Assembly (NCBI GenBank): GCA_014378955.1
Contig: JACMMQ010000314.1
Span: 1-7,998 of the forward strand
Direction of reading: 5' to 3'
Source of the DNA: Clostridia bacterium
GTDB lineage: Bacteria > Bacillota > Clostridia > SK-Y3 > JACMMQ01
DNA length: 7,998 bases
Shown here: piece after piece, positions 1 through 5,722 of the stretch
Numbering within the stretch: position 1 is the stretch's first letter
Layout of the letters: every line of letters starts with the position of its first letter
Notes under the pieces: model-generated
Databases searched by the model: none
Told to the model about the DNA's origin: nothing
What the model saw: only the letters and a program-made list of their open reading frames with translations
Position numbers and translations under genes: made by a program

Positions 1-1
1 C

Positions 2-352
2 GCCTTGAAGGCGCTTGATACCGCATTAGAAATAGCCAATAGCGACAAGTCTTTTCTACACAAACAAAAATACTTTGTCTATAAGGCCCAAAGACAAATG
101 GATTTAGCCTTACTTAGTTTGAATACGGCTATATTTTATATGCCGGAAAGAAGAGAAGTGTATGTGGAAAAGGCGAAGTTTCTAAGTCGACTTGGAAGAA
201 ATACTGAATCGTATTTCACAGTACTTGAAGCAGAGAAAAGAACCAACAGAATCATTGATTACCATTTTAATCTGTCTGCTTGGGACGGCGCTTTTGATGA
301 TTTAAAATCAAACATATATGAACAGGCAAAAAAAGAGGGACTGATGTTATGA
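2..352 (+). CDS. TPR-like protein, C-terminal part (5' end outside window)
   Basis: The reading frame is open from the left edge to a TGA at 350-352. There is no ribosome binding site before the first possible start (TTG at 5), so the true start almost certainly lies outside the window. The visible 116 or so residues are helical and charged. They show repeated patterns such as Y-K-A-Q-R-Q-M-D-L-A-L-L-S-L-N-T-A-I and V-Y-V-E-K-A-K-F-L-S-R-L-G-R, which look like about two tetratricopeptide units. No signal peptide or membrane segment is visible in this part. The stop overlaps the next start as ATGA, so the two genes are very likely translationally coupled. The next protein carries the same kind of repeats, so a shared role in one glycosylation locus is plausible. 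The full domain make-up, possibly including its own glycosyltransferase domain upstream, cannot be seen. Confidence 0.8.
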   Translation, partial: ALKALDTALEIANSDKSFLHKQKYFVYKAQRQMDLALLSLNTAIFYMPERREVYVEKAKFLSRLGRNTESYFTVLEAEKRTNRIIDYHFNLSAWDGAFDDLKSNIYEQAKKEGLML

Positions 353-1524
353 GCAAATATAAAGTTGCAGTATACGCTATTTGCAAAGACGAGGCGCACT
401 TTGTTGACCGCTGGATGGACGCCATGTGTGAGGCGGACGAAGTTTACGTAACGGATACAGGGTCGTCAGACGATACAGTTGAAAAACTAAGAGGTAGAGG
501 CGCAATTGTCAATGTAATAAATTTGAATCCTTGGCGGTTTGATGTGGCAAGGAATATCTCACTAAGCTTTGTTTCAAAAGATATAGATATTTGCGTTTGC
601 ACAGATTTGGATGAAATTTTGGAACCGGGTTGGCGAGACCTGTTGGAAAAAGCATGGACGCCACAGACGACCCGCCTTAAATACATGTATACATGGAGTT
701 TTAATGCGTACGGCGCACCTGGTGTTACGTTTTGGTATGAAAAAATTCACCAAAGGCAATATTTCAGATGGGTACATCCTGTACATGAGGTTTTGCAATA
801 TTATGGAACACAGCCTGATGTTTATACATGGGAAGGGAAAATTCAATTAAATCATTATCCGGACTGTTCGAAATCAAGAGGTCAATACCTTGAACTTTTA
901 GAAATGTCCATAAAAGAAGAGCCAGATGATGACAGAAACATGCATTACCTTGGTAGAGAATATATGTTTTATGGAATGTGGGACGAATGCATTGAAACAT
1001 TAAAAAAACATTTGCAAATGCCGAAGACATATTGGAAGGATGAACGTGCAGCATCAATGAGATTTATCGCAAGGTCTTATAAGGCAAAGAACGATTTTAT
1101 CGAATCTACCAATTGGCTATATAGGGCTATAGCGGAAGCGCCTCATTTAAGAGAACCGTATGTAGAGATGGCGCAGCTTGCATATTCAGAAAGAGACTGG
1201 CCGAGGGTGTATCACATGGTGCAAGAGACATTGAAAATAAAGGAAAGACCTGCCACATATATTAATGAAGCATCTTCTTGGGATTATACGATATATGATT
1301 TGGGCGCGTTAAGCTGCTATGAGCTTGGGCTGTATGAAAAGTCTCTAGATTATGCTAAAACAGCAGCAGAGATGGCACCAGATGACCATAGGTTAAAGAA
1401 CAATTTAGAATTAATTCGGCAAAACAATGAGCGTGTAATACGAATTTGCAATAAGTCAAGTCTAAACAATCTAAAGCCTTGGAGCTTTATTGCTTGGTGT
1501 ATTAAACTTTTAAAAAAGCATTGA
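349..1524 (+). CDS. Family 2 glycosyltransferase with C-terminal TPR region
   Basis: This 391-residue protein probably transfers a sugar from a nucleotide-sugar donor in the cytoplasm. The GT-A domain spans about residues 4-170. It opens with a beta strand and ICKDE (11-15), followed by VTDTGSSDDT (34-43), the usual GT2 nucleotide-binding loop. The metal-binding DxD is D86-L87-D88 inside CTDLDEIL. NPWRFDVARN (60-69) is typical of the clostridial and SunS-like branch of GT2. Residues about 195-350 form roughly four TPR-like helical pairs, for example around 197-224, 236-265, 268-296 and 315-345. The end (SFIAWCIKLLKKH) is hydrophobic then basic and might touch the membrane. The start is supported by GAGGG about ten bases upstream and by the ATGA overlap with the preceding gene. 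SunS-type enzymes glycosylate peptides or proteins, so a protein acceptor such as flagellin or a surface protein is possible. The acceptor is not shown here. Confidence 0.9.
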   Translation: MSKYKVAVYAICKDEAHFVDRWMDAMCEADEVYVTDTGSSDDTVEKLRGRGAIVNVINLNPWRFDVARNISLSFVSKDIDICVCTDLDEILEPGWRDLLEKAWTPQTTRLKYMYTWSFNAYGAPGVTFWYEKIHQRQYFRWVHPVHEVLQYYGTQPDVYTWEGKIQLNHYPDCSKSRGQYLELLEMSIKEEPDDDRNMHYLGREYMFYGMWDECIETLKKHLQMPKTYWKDERAASMRFIARSYKAKNDFIESTNWLYRAIAEAPHLREPYVEMAQLAYSERDWPRVYHMVQETLKIKERPATYINEASSWDYTIYDLGALSCYELGLYEKSLDYAKTAAEMAPDDHRLKNNLELIRQNNERVIRICNKSSLNNLKPWSFIAWCIKLLKKH

Positions 1525-1634
1525 TGCTTGCTATAATGCAAATTTGTGTATACAGCCAATGTTAATGATAGTAATGAGGAATGAGTAATATTACAATTAT
1601 TAGACCATACATTGGAGATGTTCTAGTGATTATT

Positions 1635-2567
1635 CTAATGTAATGTGTGTTTGTCAATCTCGCAAACAAAGCAATTAACCTCGTCTATTGTTGGTAAAGA
1701 CTTTTGTGCACCTTTTTTAGAAACAGTTAAAGTCGCCACGACGTTTGCGAAAGCCACTGCTTCATCTATGCTGTGTCCAGCAACGAGCTTGACGGCTATT
1801 GCAGCAGTAAAAGAATCCCCAGCTGCGGTTGTGTCAACTACGTCTATTGCGGGAGGCAGCTTGTGCTTTATTTCTTCGCCATTGTTGTACACCACACCAT
1901 GTTTTCCTAAGGTAATTAGCACCTGTGGAATACCCTTTTTCATCAAAAAACCTACGGCAGCTTTTGCGTCGTCAATGGTAACAATCTTAATGCCAGTAAG
2001 GCTTTCACATTCGGTTTCATTTGGTGTGAGTATATCAATTTGAGAAAGCAATTCATCTGGTAGGTATTTTGCAGGAGCGGGGTTAAGCAATACCTTAACC
2101 CCATGTTTTTTTGCTATTTCAATGGCCTTTATAATAGATTCGAGGGGAATTTCAAGCTGCAGAATGGCAAGTGCACTATTCTTCATGGTGTTTTCATGTG
2201 CCATTATCAATGCAGGTGTTACATACCCATTTGCGCCTGGAGCGACAATGATGCAGTTATTACCATCGACAATGGTTATCGTGGCAATACCACTTGAAAC
2301 GCCAGAGATGGTCCTGATGCCTGAAACATCTACATGATTTTCAATAAGATTAGAAAGTAATTGTTGCCCAAATAAATCATCCCCTATACAGCCTATCATT
2401 TCGACATGGCTACCTAAACGGGCGGCAGCTACAGCTTGGTTTGCACCTTTACCACCCTGGGTAGTCATAAAATCATGCCCCATTATGGTTTCTCCTATTA
2501 TAGGCAGTTTAGGTGCCTCCATTACCAAATCTATATTGAGACTCCCTATAACACAAATGCTTTTCAT
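1635..2567 (-). CDS. rbsK: Ribokinase (PfkB family)
   Basis: Ribokinase phosphorylates D-ribose at O5 with ATP in the cytoplasm, feeding the pentose phosphate pathway and PRPP synthesis. At 310 residues it is the usual full length. The sugar-binding N-terminus reads GSLNID (8-13, with D13), followed by the first PfkB signature GGKGANQAVAAARLG (38-52). NPAPA (162-166), TPNETE (181-186) and ITLGKHGV (218-225) are typical of RbsK. The second signature DTTAAGD (245-251) carries the anion hole and catalytic base D251. VSKKGAQKSLPT near 282-293 matches the ribokinase C-terminus, where a monovalent cation usually binds. The start has TGAGG (minus strand, 2575-2579) seven bases away. The gene begins 14 bases after the hydrolase stop and has no promoter of its own that I can see, so it is the second gene of that operon. 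Deoxyribose or another pentose as substrate is a lesser possibility. Confidence 0.95.
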   Translation of the reverse strand: MKSICVIGSLNIDLVMEAPKLPIIGETIMGHDFMTTQGGKGANQAVAAARLGSHVEMIGCIGDDLFGQQLLSNLIENHVDVSGIRTISGVSSGIATITIVDGNNCIIVAPGANGYVTPALIMAHENTMKNSALAILQLEIPLESIIKAIEIAKKHGVKVLLNPAPAKYLPDELLSQIDILTPNETECESLTGIKIVTIDDAKAAVGFLMKKGIPQVLITLGKHGVVYNNGEEIKHKLPPAIDVVDTTAAGDSFTAAIAVKLVAGHSIDEAVAFANVVATLTVSKKGAQKSLPTIDEVNCFVCEIDKHTLH

Positions 2568-2581
2568 ATCATAACCTCATT

Positions 2582-3958
2582 CTATTTTAAAGACTTTAAT
2601 TTTTTATAAACCTGATAACTTCTCTCGCCACATTCGCTAATAGCAATCGGGTGAAATTCAGGTATAGCGGAATAGAGTTTGTCATTAAGAGGCTTTGCGA
2701 AGGTATCAGGTATGCCCTTAGTACCTAACTTTGCACCCATAATTGAGCCTACAGTTGCGCCGTTGCAATCAGTATCCCAGCCACCCAAAACGGCTATGCC
2801 AATGGCTTTTTCAAAATCATTGCCAGCATAAATGATGGCTGCTGCGCATAAGGAGGCATTGTTGTTGGTGTGGACATGAGAATAGTGGCTAAAGGCATCC
2901 CATATTTTACTTACTAAGTCTATTTCATCCGTTGCATTCTCTGCAATTACAATTGCCTTCTTTATATCATGCGCCAATCTGCTATTTTGAGGTATTTGAG
3001 CGAGTCCAGCTTGTACAATTTTTTTGGAGTCTTTTTCAACAAAGGCAGTTGCTATCATAGCACTACAGAACATTGCACCATAGATGCCGTTTTTCACGTG
3101 CGAAAAGGAGGAATCACGCCATGCTAATTCAGCAGCCAATTCGGGGTCGCCTGCAGCACCATACGCATAGCCATCAACTCTAATTTGTGCACCAATCCAT
3201 TCCCTATAAGGGTTGCGGTGTGTTCTGACCCAATCTAGAATTTTATCCTTTTGTTCTAGGGTGCTTTCGTTGCCAAGTAAATCATGTGCATAAGCATAAT
3301 TTAAGTAAGCCTGTGTTTCAGCAGTGCAAACTTGTTTGAGGGTTAACGTATTATGCCATAGCTTTCCTACATCCAAGGGTTCGAAATCAAGGCCTTTTTT
3401 TTCTAACATCATGAGCCCAAGAACGGTATAGCGGATATCGTCATCTGTATCCATAAAAGCAATGCGGTCTTTAAGACTCTTGCAATTTCGTACGTTTACG
3501 CCATATTTTTCAGTAGCAGTTGATTCGGTTGGCACATAATTTTTAATAGGGTATTCATTTGCACCCTTAAACCATTCATATACCAATTTCCAACCAGGAA
3601 TGCCATCCTTGCCCGCCATAAACTCGCCAGTTTCCAAAGGAACACCTAAGGCACAACCACAACAACGACCTAGCCATGCACCAACAAAACGATCTTTGTC
3701 TATCTCGTCTATTTTTTGGAGCATGGGCGCATTTTTGGAGCGTTGTTCCTGAATACCCTCATAGTCAGAAGGCTCATTGTAAGGAAAAGCGGGATCGATG
3801 TCGACTAACATCAGCTCGTCATAAAGTGCATCAAGACCTGCTTTGTCTTCGCCTAAAGCCTCCCACCTCTCACGAAAGCCATCAACATTGCAACCCTCTT
3901 CTCTTCTCTGTACAATTTCTTCCTCAAGCAGTTTCTTTAAATTAGTCCAACCTGCCAT
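2582..3958 (-). CDS. ADP-ribosylglycohydrolase-family hydrolase
   Basis: This 458-residue protein belongs to the all-helical, dinuclear-metal ADP-ribosylglycohydrolase family (DraG/ARH-like). Known members hydrolyse ADP-ribosyl or related ribosyl bonds. The catalytic domain starts near residue 88 with DRFVGAWLGRCCGCALGVPLE (89-109), the family's first helix and GxxxGxxxG-like loop. The first metal motif is MDTDDD (169-174), equivalent to the usual TDDT. The second is GGWDTDCNGATVG (392-404), equivalent to GGDTDT. H363 and the NNN at 365-367 fall in the usual HxxNN region before the second motif. Residues 1-88 form a charged helical extension absent from minimal members. Start support is AAAGGGG at 3967-3973, eight bases upstream. 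It is co-transcribed with ribokinase, so I infer a catabolic role releasing ribose rather than reversal of protein ADP-ribosylation. The true substrate is unknown. Confidence 0.9.
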   Translation of the reverse strand: MAGWTNLKKLLEEEIVQRREEGCNVDGFRERWEALGEDKAGLDALYDELMLVDIDPAFPYNEPSDYEGIQEQRSKNAPMLQKIDEIDKDRFVGAWLGRCCGCALGVPLETGEFMAGKDGIPGWKLVYEWFKGANEYPIKNYVPTESTATEKYGVNVRNCKSLKDRIAFMDTDDDIRYTVLGLMMLEKKGLDFEPLDVGKLWHNTLTLKQVCTAETQAYLNYAYAHDLLGNESTLEQKDKILDWVRTHRNPYREWIGAQIRVDGYAYGAAGDPELAAELAWRDSSFSHVKNGIYGAMFCSAMIATAFVEKDSKKIVQAGLAQIPQNSRLAHDIKKAIVIAENATDEIDLVSKIWDAFSHYSHVHTNNNASLCAAAIIYAGNDFEKAIGIAVLGGWDTDCNGATVGSIMGAKLGTKGIPDTFAKPLNDKLYSAIPEFHPIAISECGERSYQVYKKLKSLK

Positions 3959-3967
3959 TTTTACAGC

Positions 3968-4010
3968 CCCTTTATATGATATTTATAAGTATTATAATGG
4001 ATATAAAGGG
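3968..4010. repeat. Perfect 10-base inverted repeat around the hydrolase promoter
   Basis: CCCTTTATAT (3968-3977) and ATATAAAGGG (4001-4010) are exact reverse complements, with centres 33 bases apart, close to three helical turns. The right arm lies inside the -35/-10 spacer. The left arm overlaps the ribosome binding site. The predicted transcript starts between the arms, so the pair cannot fold as one mRNA hairpin from this promoter. It is better read as a DNA operator. The cognate regulator is not identified. Confidence 0.5.
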
Positions 4011-4019
4011 ATTAATCTA
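3991..4019 (-). promoter_or_regulatory. Candidate promoter of the hydrolase-ribokinase operon
   Basis: Read on the minus strand, a perfect TATAAT (3996 to 3991) lies 33 bases upstream of the hydrolase start. A weak -35 (TAGATT, three matches of six, 4019 to 4014) sits 17 bases further up. The good -10 with a poor -35 suggests a promoter needing an activator or held by a repressor, in line with the inverted repeat around it. Confidence 0.5.
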
Positions 4020-4176
4020 TGCAAAACACAGCTGTTAATATGCAGAAATGCTTAACATTAATATAGATAATTCGCTCACCCGATTTTGTGTTGGTAGAGT
4101 TTTAATCTTGCGGAATGGATTTCTTTACAATAATGTGTTGAAATTTTGTTCGATTAGGCGTATGATTTACAAAAAG

Positions 4177-4260
4177 TTCAACAGCTTATGTGGAGGAGGC
4201 TTATCCAAAAGAACAGCGCACTCACCTCCTCGTGATTTGTAGTTGCCTGTTGCTGTAGAA
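4177..4260 (-). other. Nested palindromic element, possible small RNA or relic of a small toxin locus
   Basis: An outer pair, TTCAACAGC (4177-4185) and GCTGTAGAA (4252-4260), pairs at eight of nine positions. It encloses a perfect inner pair GAGGAGG (4193-4199) and CCTCCTC (4225-4231). On the minus strand the structure ends in CTTTTTG (4176 to 4170), resembling a weak terminator, and contains a strong Shine-Dalgarno (4231 to 4225) followed by GTG codons. The open frames after it are tiny: 15 codons from the GTG at 4225, six from the GTG at 4221. The Shine-Dalgarno is paired with an anti-Shine-Dalgarno inside the same fold. The ACGAGGAGGTGAGTG leader resembles, from memory, those of Firmicute holin-like type I toxins. 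No toxin-sized peptide is present, so a decayed locus or an unrelated structured RNA are both possible. Confidence 0.3.
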
Positions 4261-4271
4261 ATATATTACAC

Positions 4272-4322
4272 AAAAAACAAGCTCAAGGCAAGCAACGGTT
4301 TCATGCCGTTTGTGCCTTGAGC
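4272..4322 (-). terminator. Rho-independent terminator of the UROD-like gene
   Basis: GCTCAAGGCA (4281-4290) pairs perfectly with TGCCTTGAGC (4313-4322). An inner stem AACGG/CCGTT (4294-4298 with 4306-4310) closes a seven-base loop. On the minus strand the stem is followed by TTGTTTTTT (4280 to 4272). The plus-strand side has no T run, so it acts on minus-strand transcription only. It lies about 145 bases beyond the stop of the UROD-like gene and should separate it from the hydrolase operon. Confidence 0.8.
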
Positions 4323-4466
4323 AAAGCGAAAGGAATGGTTATAAAGATGGAGAAAATCAAAAAATAAATTTCTCTGTATTGCACAAAACATAGGGGAATT
4401 ACTACCTATTAAGCTAGGGGTACTGAATGGTTCCAAAATTTTTTTTATAATTAGTCCATCAACTAC

Positions 4467-5588
4467 CTACTTCAACCCGAACATACTTTCTTTCAAATCT
4501 AAATAATACAAATAATCCTCTTGCAAAACATTAGGTGGACAACGGTGGTCGCAAAATGGGATATAACCGCCACGGTTTACGAGTGGCACTAAGGTTTCAA
4601 GATAGGCTTTTATCTCTTTTTTACCATAGCCTAGCTGCATTTTATCCACACCGCCCATAATTCTTAAGTCTTTGCCATAGGCATCGAGAAGCTCTGATGG
4701 ATGGGCACAGCCATTCACCTCAAACGGGAACAAGCAGTTAATGCCACCTTCTAAAATATATGGCAAGATAGGCCTTACATCGCCATCGCAATCTGTAAAC
4801 CATATATCGATGCCAGCTGCTTGGAGTTTCTTTTTAATGCGTTTGTATCTTGGCATGACAACATCCTTGAAAAAATCAACACTGACGATTGGGCCATTCT
4901 TGAAACATATATCTTCCCAACCAGAGGCGAAATCAAAATCAATGTGTGGCAAAACTTGGTCAAGAAAATCTTCCACCATCACACAGCACGTTTCGACCAT
5001 ATCATCCACCATTTCAGGATAGTCATAACACGCATATGCCAAGCCCTCAAAGGTTAACATATCTCGAATTTTTCCAATCATTGAACCACAGTCCACGCCA
5101 AGGGGATAGTCTCGATCGTTAGGATGTGTCGCTAGAATTTTGGCAACATCCACTTTTCTATTGGGGTCATTGCGTATAAATCTTTCTTTTTTACACTTTT
5201 CCCAATCCTCAGGCGTTACTATACTTGCCTTGATGTAGTGTGGAATGGTATCGTGCCCATCATTTGGGACTTCTGCAAGTAACCCATCAGGATTGATAAA
5301 GGTTTTGGCGTTTTTTGTTTCGCTTATAAGTTTATATTCAAAATAAGGTGACATCCATACGTTGCCACTAACAACTGCAAATTTATCAAAGTTGAAAAAA
5401 ACATCCGCATCACCATTGTTTGTGATGCCATTATCTTTAAAAATAGGCCAAATTTCAAAATTTTCACGCCAATAACCAAATTCCATGTTAAAGCATCGAT
5501 CTACCGGAAGGTAGTGCATTTGATTATTGAACCTTTGGCGGTCAGTCATAGTGCCTTTCCATTTTTCTCTAACGGGTGTAATGCTCAT
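4467..5588 (-). CDS. Uroporphyrinogen decarboxylase-superfamily protein (methyltransferase-like, not HemE)
   Basis: This 373-residue protein has the TIM-barrel signatures of the UROD/MtaA superfamily: LGVDCGSMIGKIRD (163-176), FTDCDGDVRPILPYILEGGIN (264-284), MGGVDK (311-316) and GGYIPFCDHRCPPNV (340-354). The N-terminal region where HemE carries its RQAGR arginine loop instead reads PVDRCFNMEFGYWREN (28-43), so haem-pathway decarboxylation is unlikely. C267 and C346 fall about where corrinoid-dependent methyltransferases place two zinc-binding cysteines. The histidine of their HxC motif is not obvious, so zinc binding and methyl transfer are inference. No corrinoid protein gene is adjacent. 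The start is fixed by GAGGAGG (5603 to 5597) eight bases upstream. It is transcribed divergently from the AraC regulator and ends at the terminator near 4272-4322. Many clostridial relatives sit in carbohydrate loci with no assigned function. Confidence 0.85.
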   Translation of the reverse strand: MSITPVREKWKGTMTDRQRFNNQMHYLPVDRCFNMEFGYWRENFEIWPIFKDNGITNNGDADVFFNFDKFAVVSGNVWMSPYFEYKLISETKNAKTFINPDGLLAEVPNDGHDTIPHYIKASIVTPEDWEKCKKERFIRNDPNRKVDVAKILATHPNDRDYPLGVDCGSMIGKIRDMLTFEGLAYACYDYPEMVDDMVETCCVMVEDFLDQVLPHIDFDFASGWEDICFKNGPIVSVDFFKDVVMPRYKRIKKKLQAAGIDIWFTDCDGDVRPILPYILEGGINCLFPFEVNGCAHPSELLDAYGKDLRIMGGVDKMQLGYGKKEIKAYLETLVPLVNRGGYIPFCDHRCPPNVLQEDYLYYLDLKESMFGLK

Positions 5589-5622
5589 TGTATTTGCCTC
5601 CTCGATTTTAATAATGGTATAA

Positions 5623-5640
5623 ATAGCAAAGTTATGATAT
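5623..5640 (-). promoter_or_regulatory. Operator-like site A
   Basis: Read on the minus strand it is ATATCATAA, two bases, TTGCTAT. The same sequence occurs in opposite orientation at 5690-5707, with only the two central bases differing. It covers the -10 and predicted start of the UROD-like promoter and the start of the extended -10 of the regulator promoter. Protein binding here would be expected to block both. Its 18-base length suits a single AraC-type monomer with two recognition helices. Confidence 0.55.
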
Positions 5641-5662
5641 AATTGTACTATTCAAATTTCAA
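5634..5662 (-). promoter_or_regulatory. Promoter of the UROD-like gene
   Basis: On the minus strand TTGAAA (5662 to 5657) and TATCAT (5639 to 5634) are each one base from consensus, with a 17-base spacer. Transcription should start near 5627, giving a leader of about 39 bases before the ATG at 5588. Its -10 lies inside operator-like site A. Confidence 0.7.
5635..5643 (+). promoter_or_regulatory. Extended -10 promoter candidate for the AraC regulator
   Basis: TGATATAAT is a perfect extended -10 element (TG, one base, TATAAT). No good -35 is found upstream, which extended -10 promoters tolerate. The predicted start near 5650 gives a 5' leader of about 73 bases. It shares bases with the -10 of the opposing promoter, so polymerase could not open both at once. 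Confidence 0.5.
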
Positions 5663-5689
5663 TAGGTCATCATAAATTATTGCTTAATA

Positions 5690-5707
5690 ATATCATAATC
5701 TTGCTAT
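5690..5707 (+). promoter_or_regulatory. Operator-like site B
   Basis: ATATCATAA (5690-5698), TC, TTGCTAT (5701-5707) mirrors site A, with 16 of 18 bases matching after reverse complementing. It lies roughly 63-80 bases upstream of the predicted start of the UROD-like gene, a usual place for an AraC-family activator. It is also in the leader of the regulator gene, ending one base before its AAGGAGG. Centre-to-centre distance from site A is 67 bases. Confidence 0.55.
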
Positions 5708-5722
5708 CAAGGAGGAATTAGG

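Larger units (their letters stand above)
4020..4466. other. Gene-free part of the 508-base intergenic region
   Basis: No reading frame here has a ribosome binding site with a properly spaced start. From left to right it holds about 155 AT-rich bases with no recognised element, the nested palindrome at 4177-4260, and the minus-strand terminator at 4272-4322. The last 140 or so bases run up to the stop of the UROD-like gene and would be its 3' untranslated region. That stretch has a weak GAGAAA...TTTCTC hairpin and two AGGGG direct repeats but no other terminator. Confidence 0.6.

Noticed and set aside
1515..1528. AAGCAT-TG-ATGCTT palindrome at the end of the glycosyltransferase gene as a terminator
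   Set aside because: The loop would be only two bases, the stem is weak and no T run follows.
1645..2043. 132-residue plus-strand open frame opposite ribokinase
   Set aside because: It is a shadow of the ribokinase coding strand with no ribosome binding site or domain.
2566..2574. ATATCATAA at the ribokinase start as a third copy of the AraC operator
   Set aside because: The second half TTGCTAT is missing and a nine-base AT-rich match is expected by chance in a window this size.
4178..4225. 15-codon minus-strand frame starting GTG at 4225 as a hydrophobic toxin
   Set aside because: The GTG overlaps its own Shine-Dalgarno, leaving no spacing, and the peptide is too short for known type I toxins. 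Kept only as context for the palindromic element.
4048..4242. 64-residue plus-strand open frame in the intergenic region
   Set aside because: There is no ribosome binding site before its ATG, the composition shows no recognisable domain, and it runs through the palindromic element. It looks like chance.
4467..5588. Calling the UROD-fold gene hemE
   Set aside because: The arginine loop of true uroporphyrinogen decarboxylase is absent and no other haem genes are nearby.
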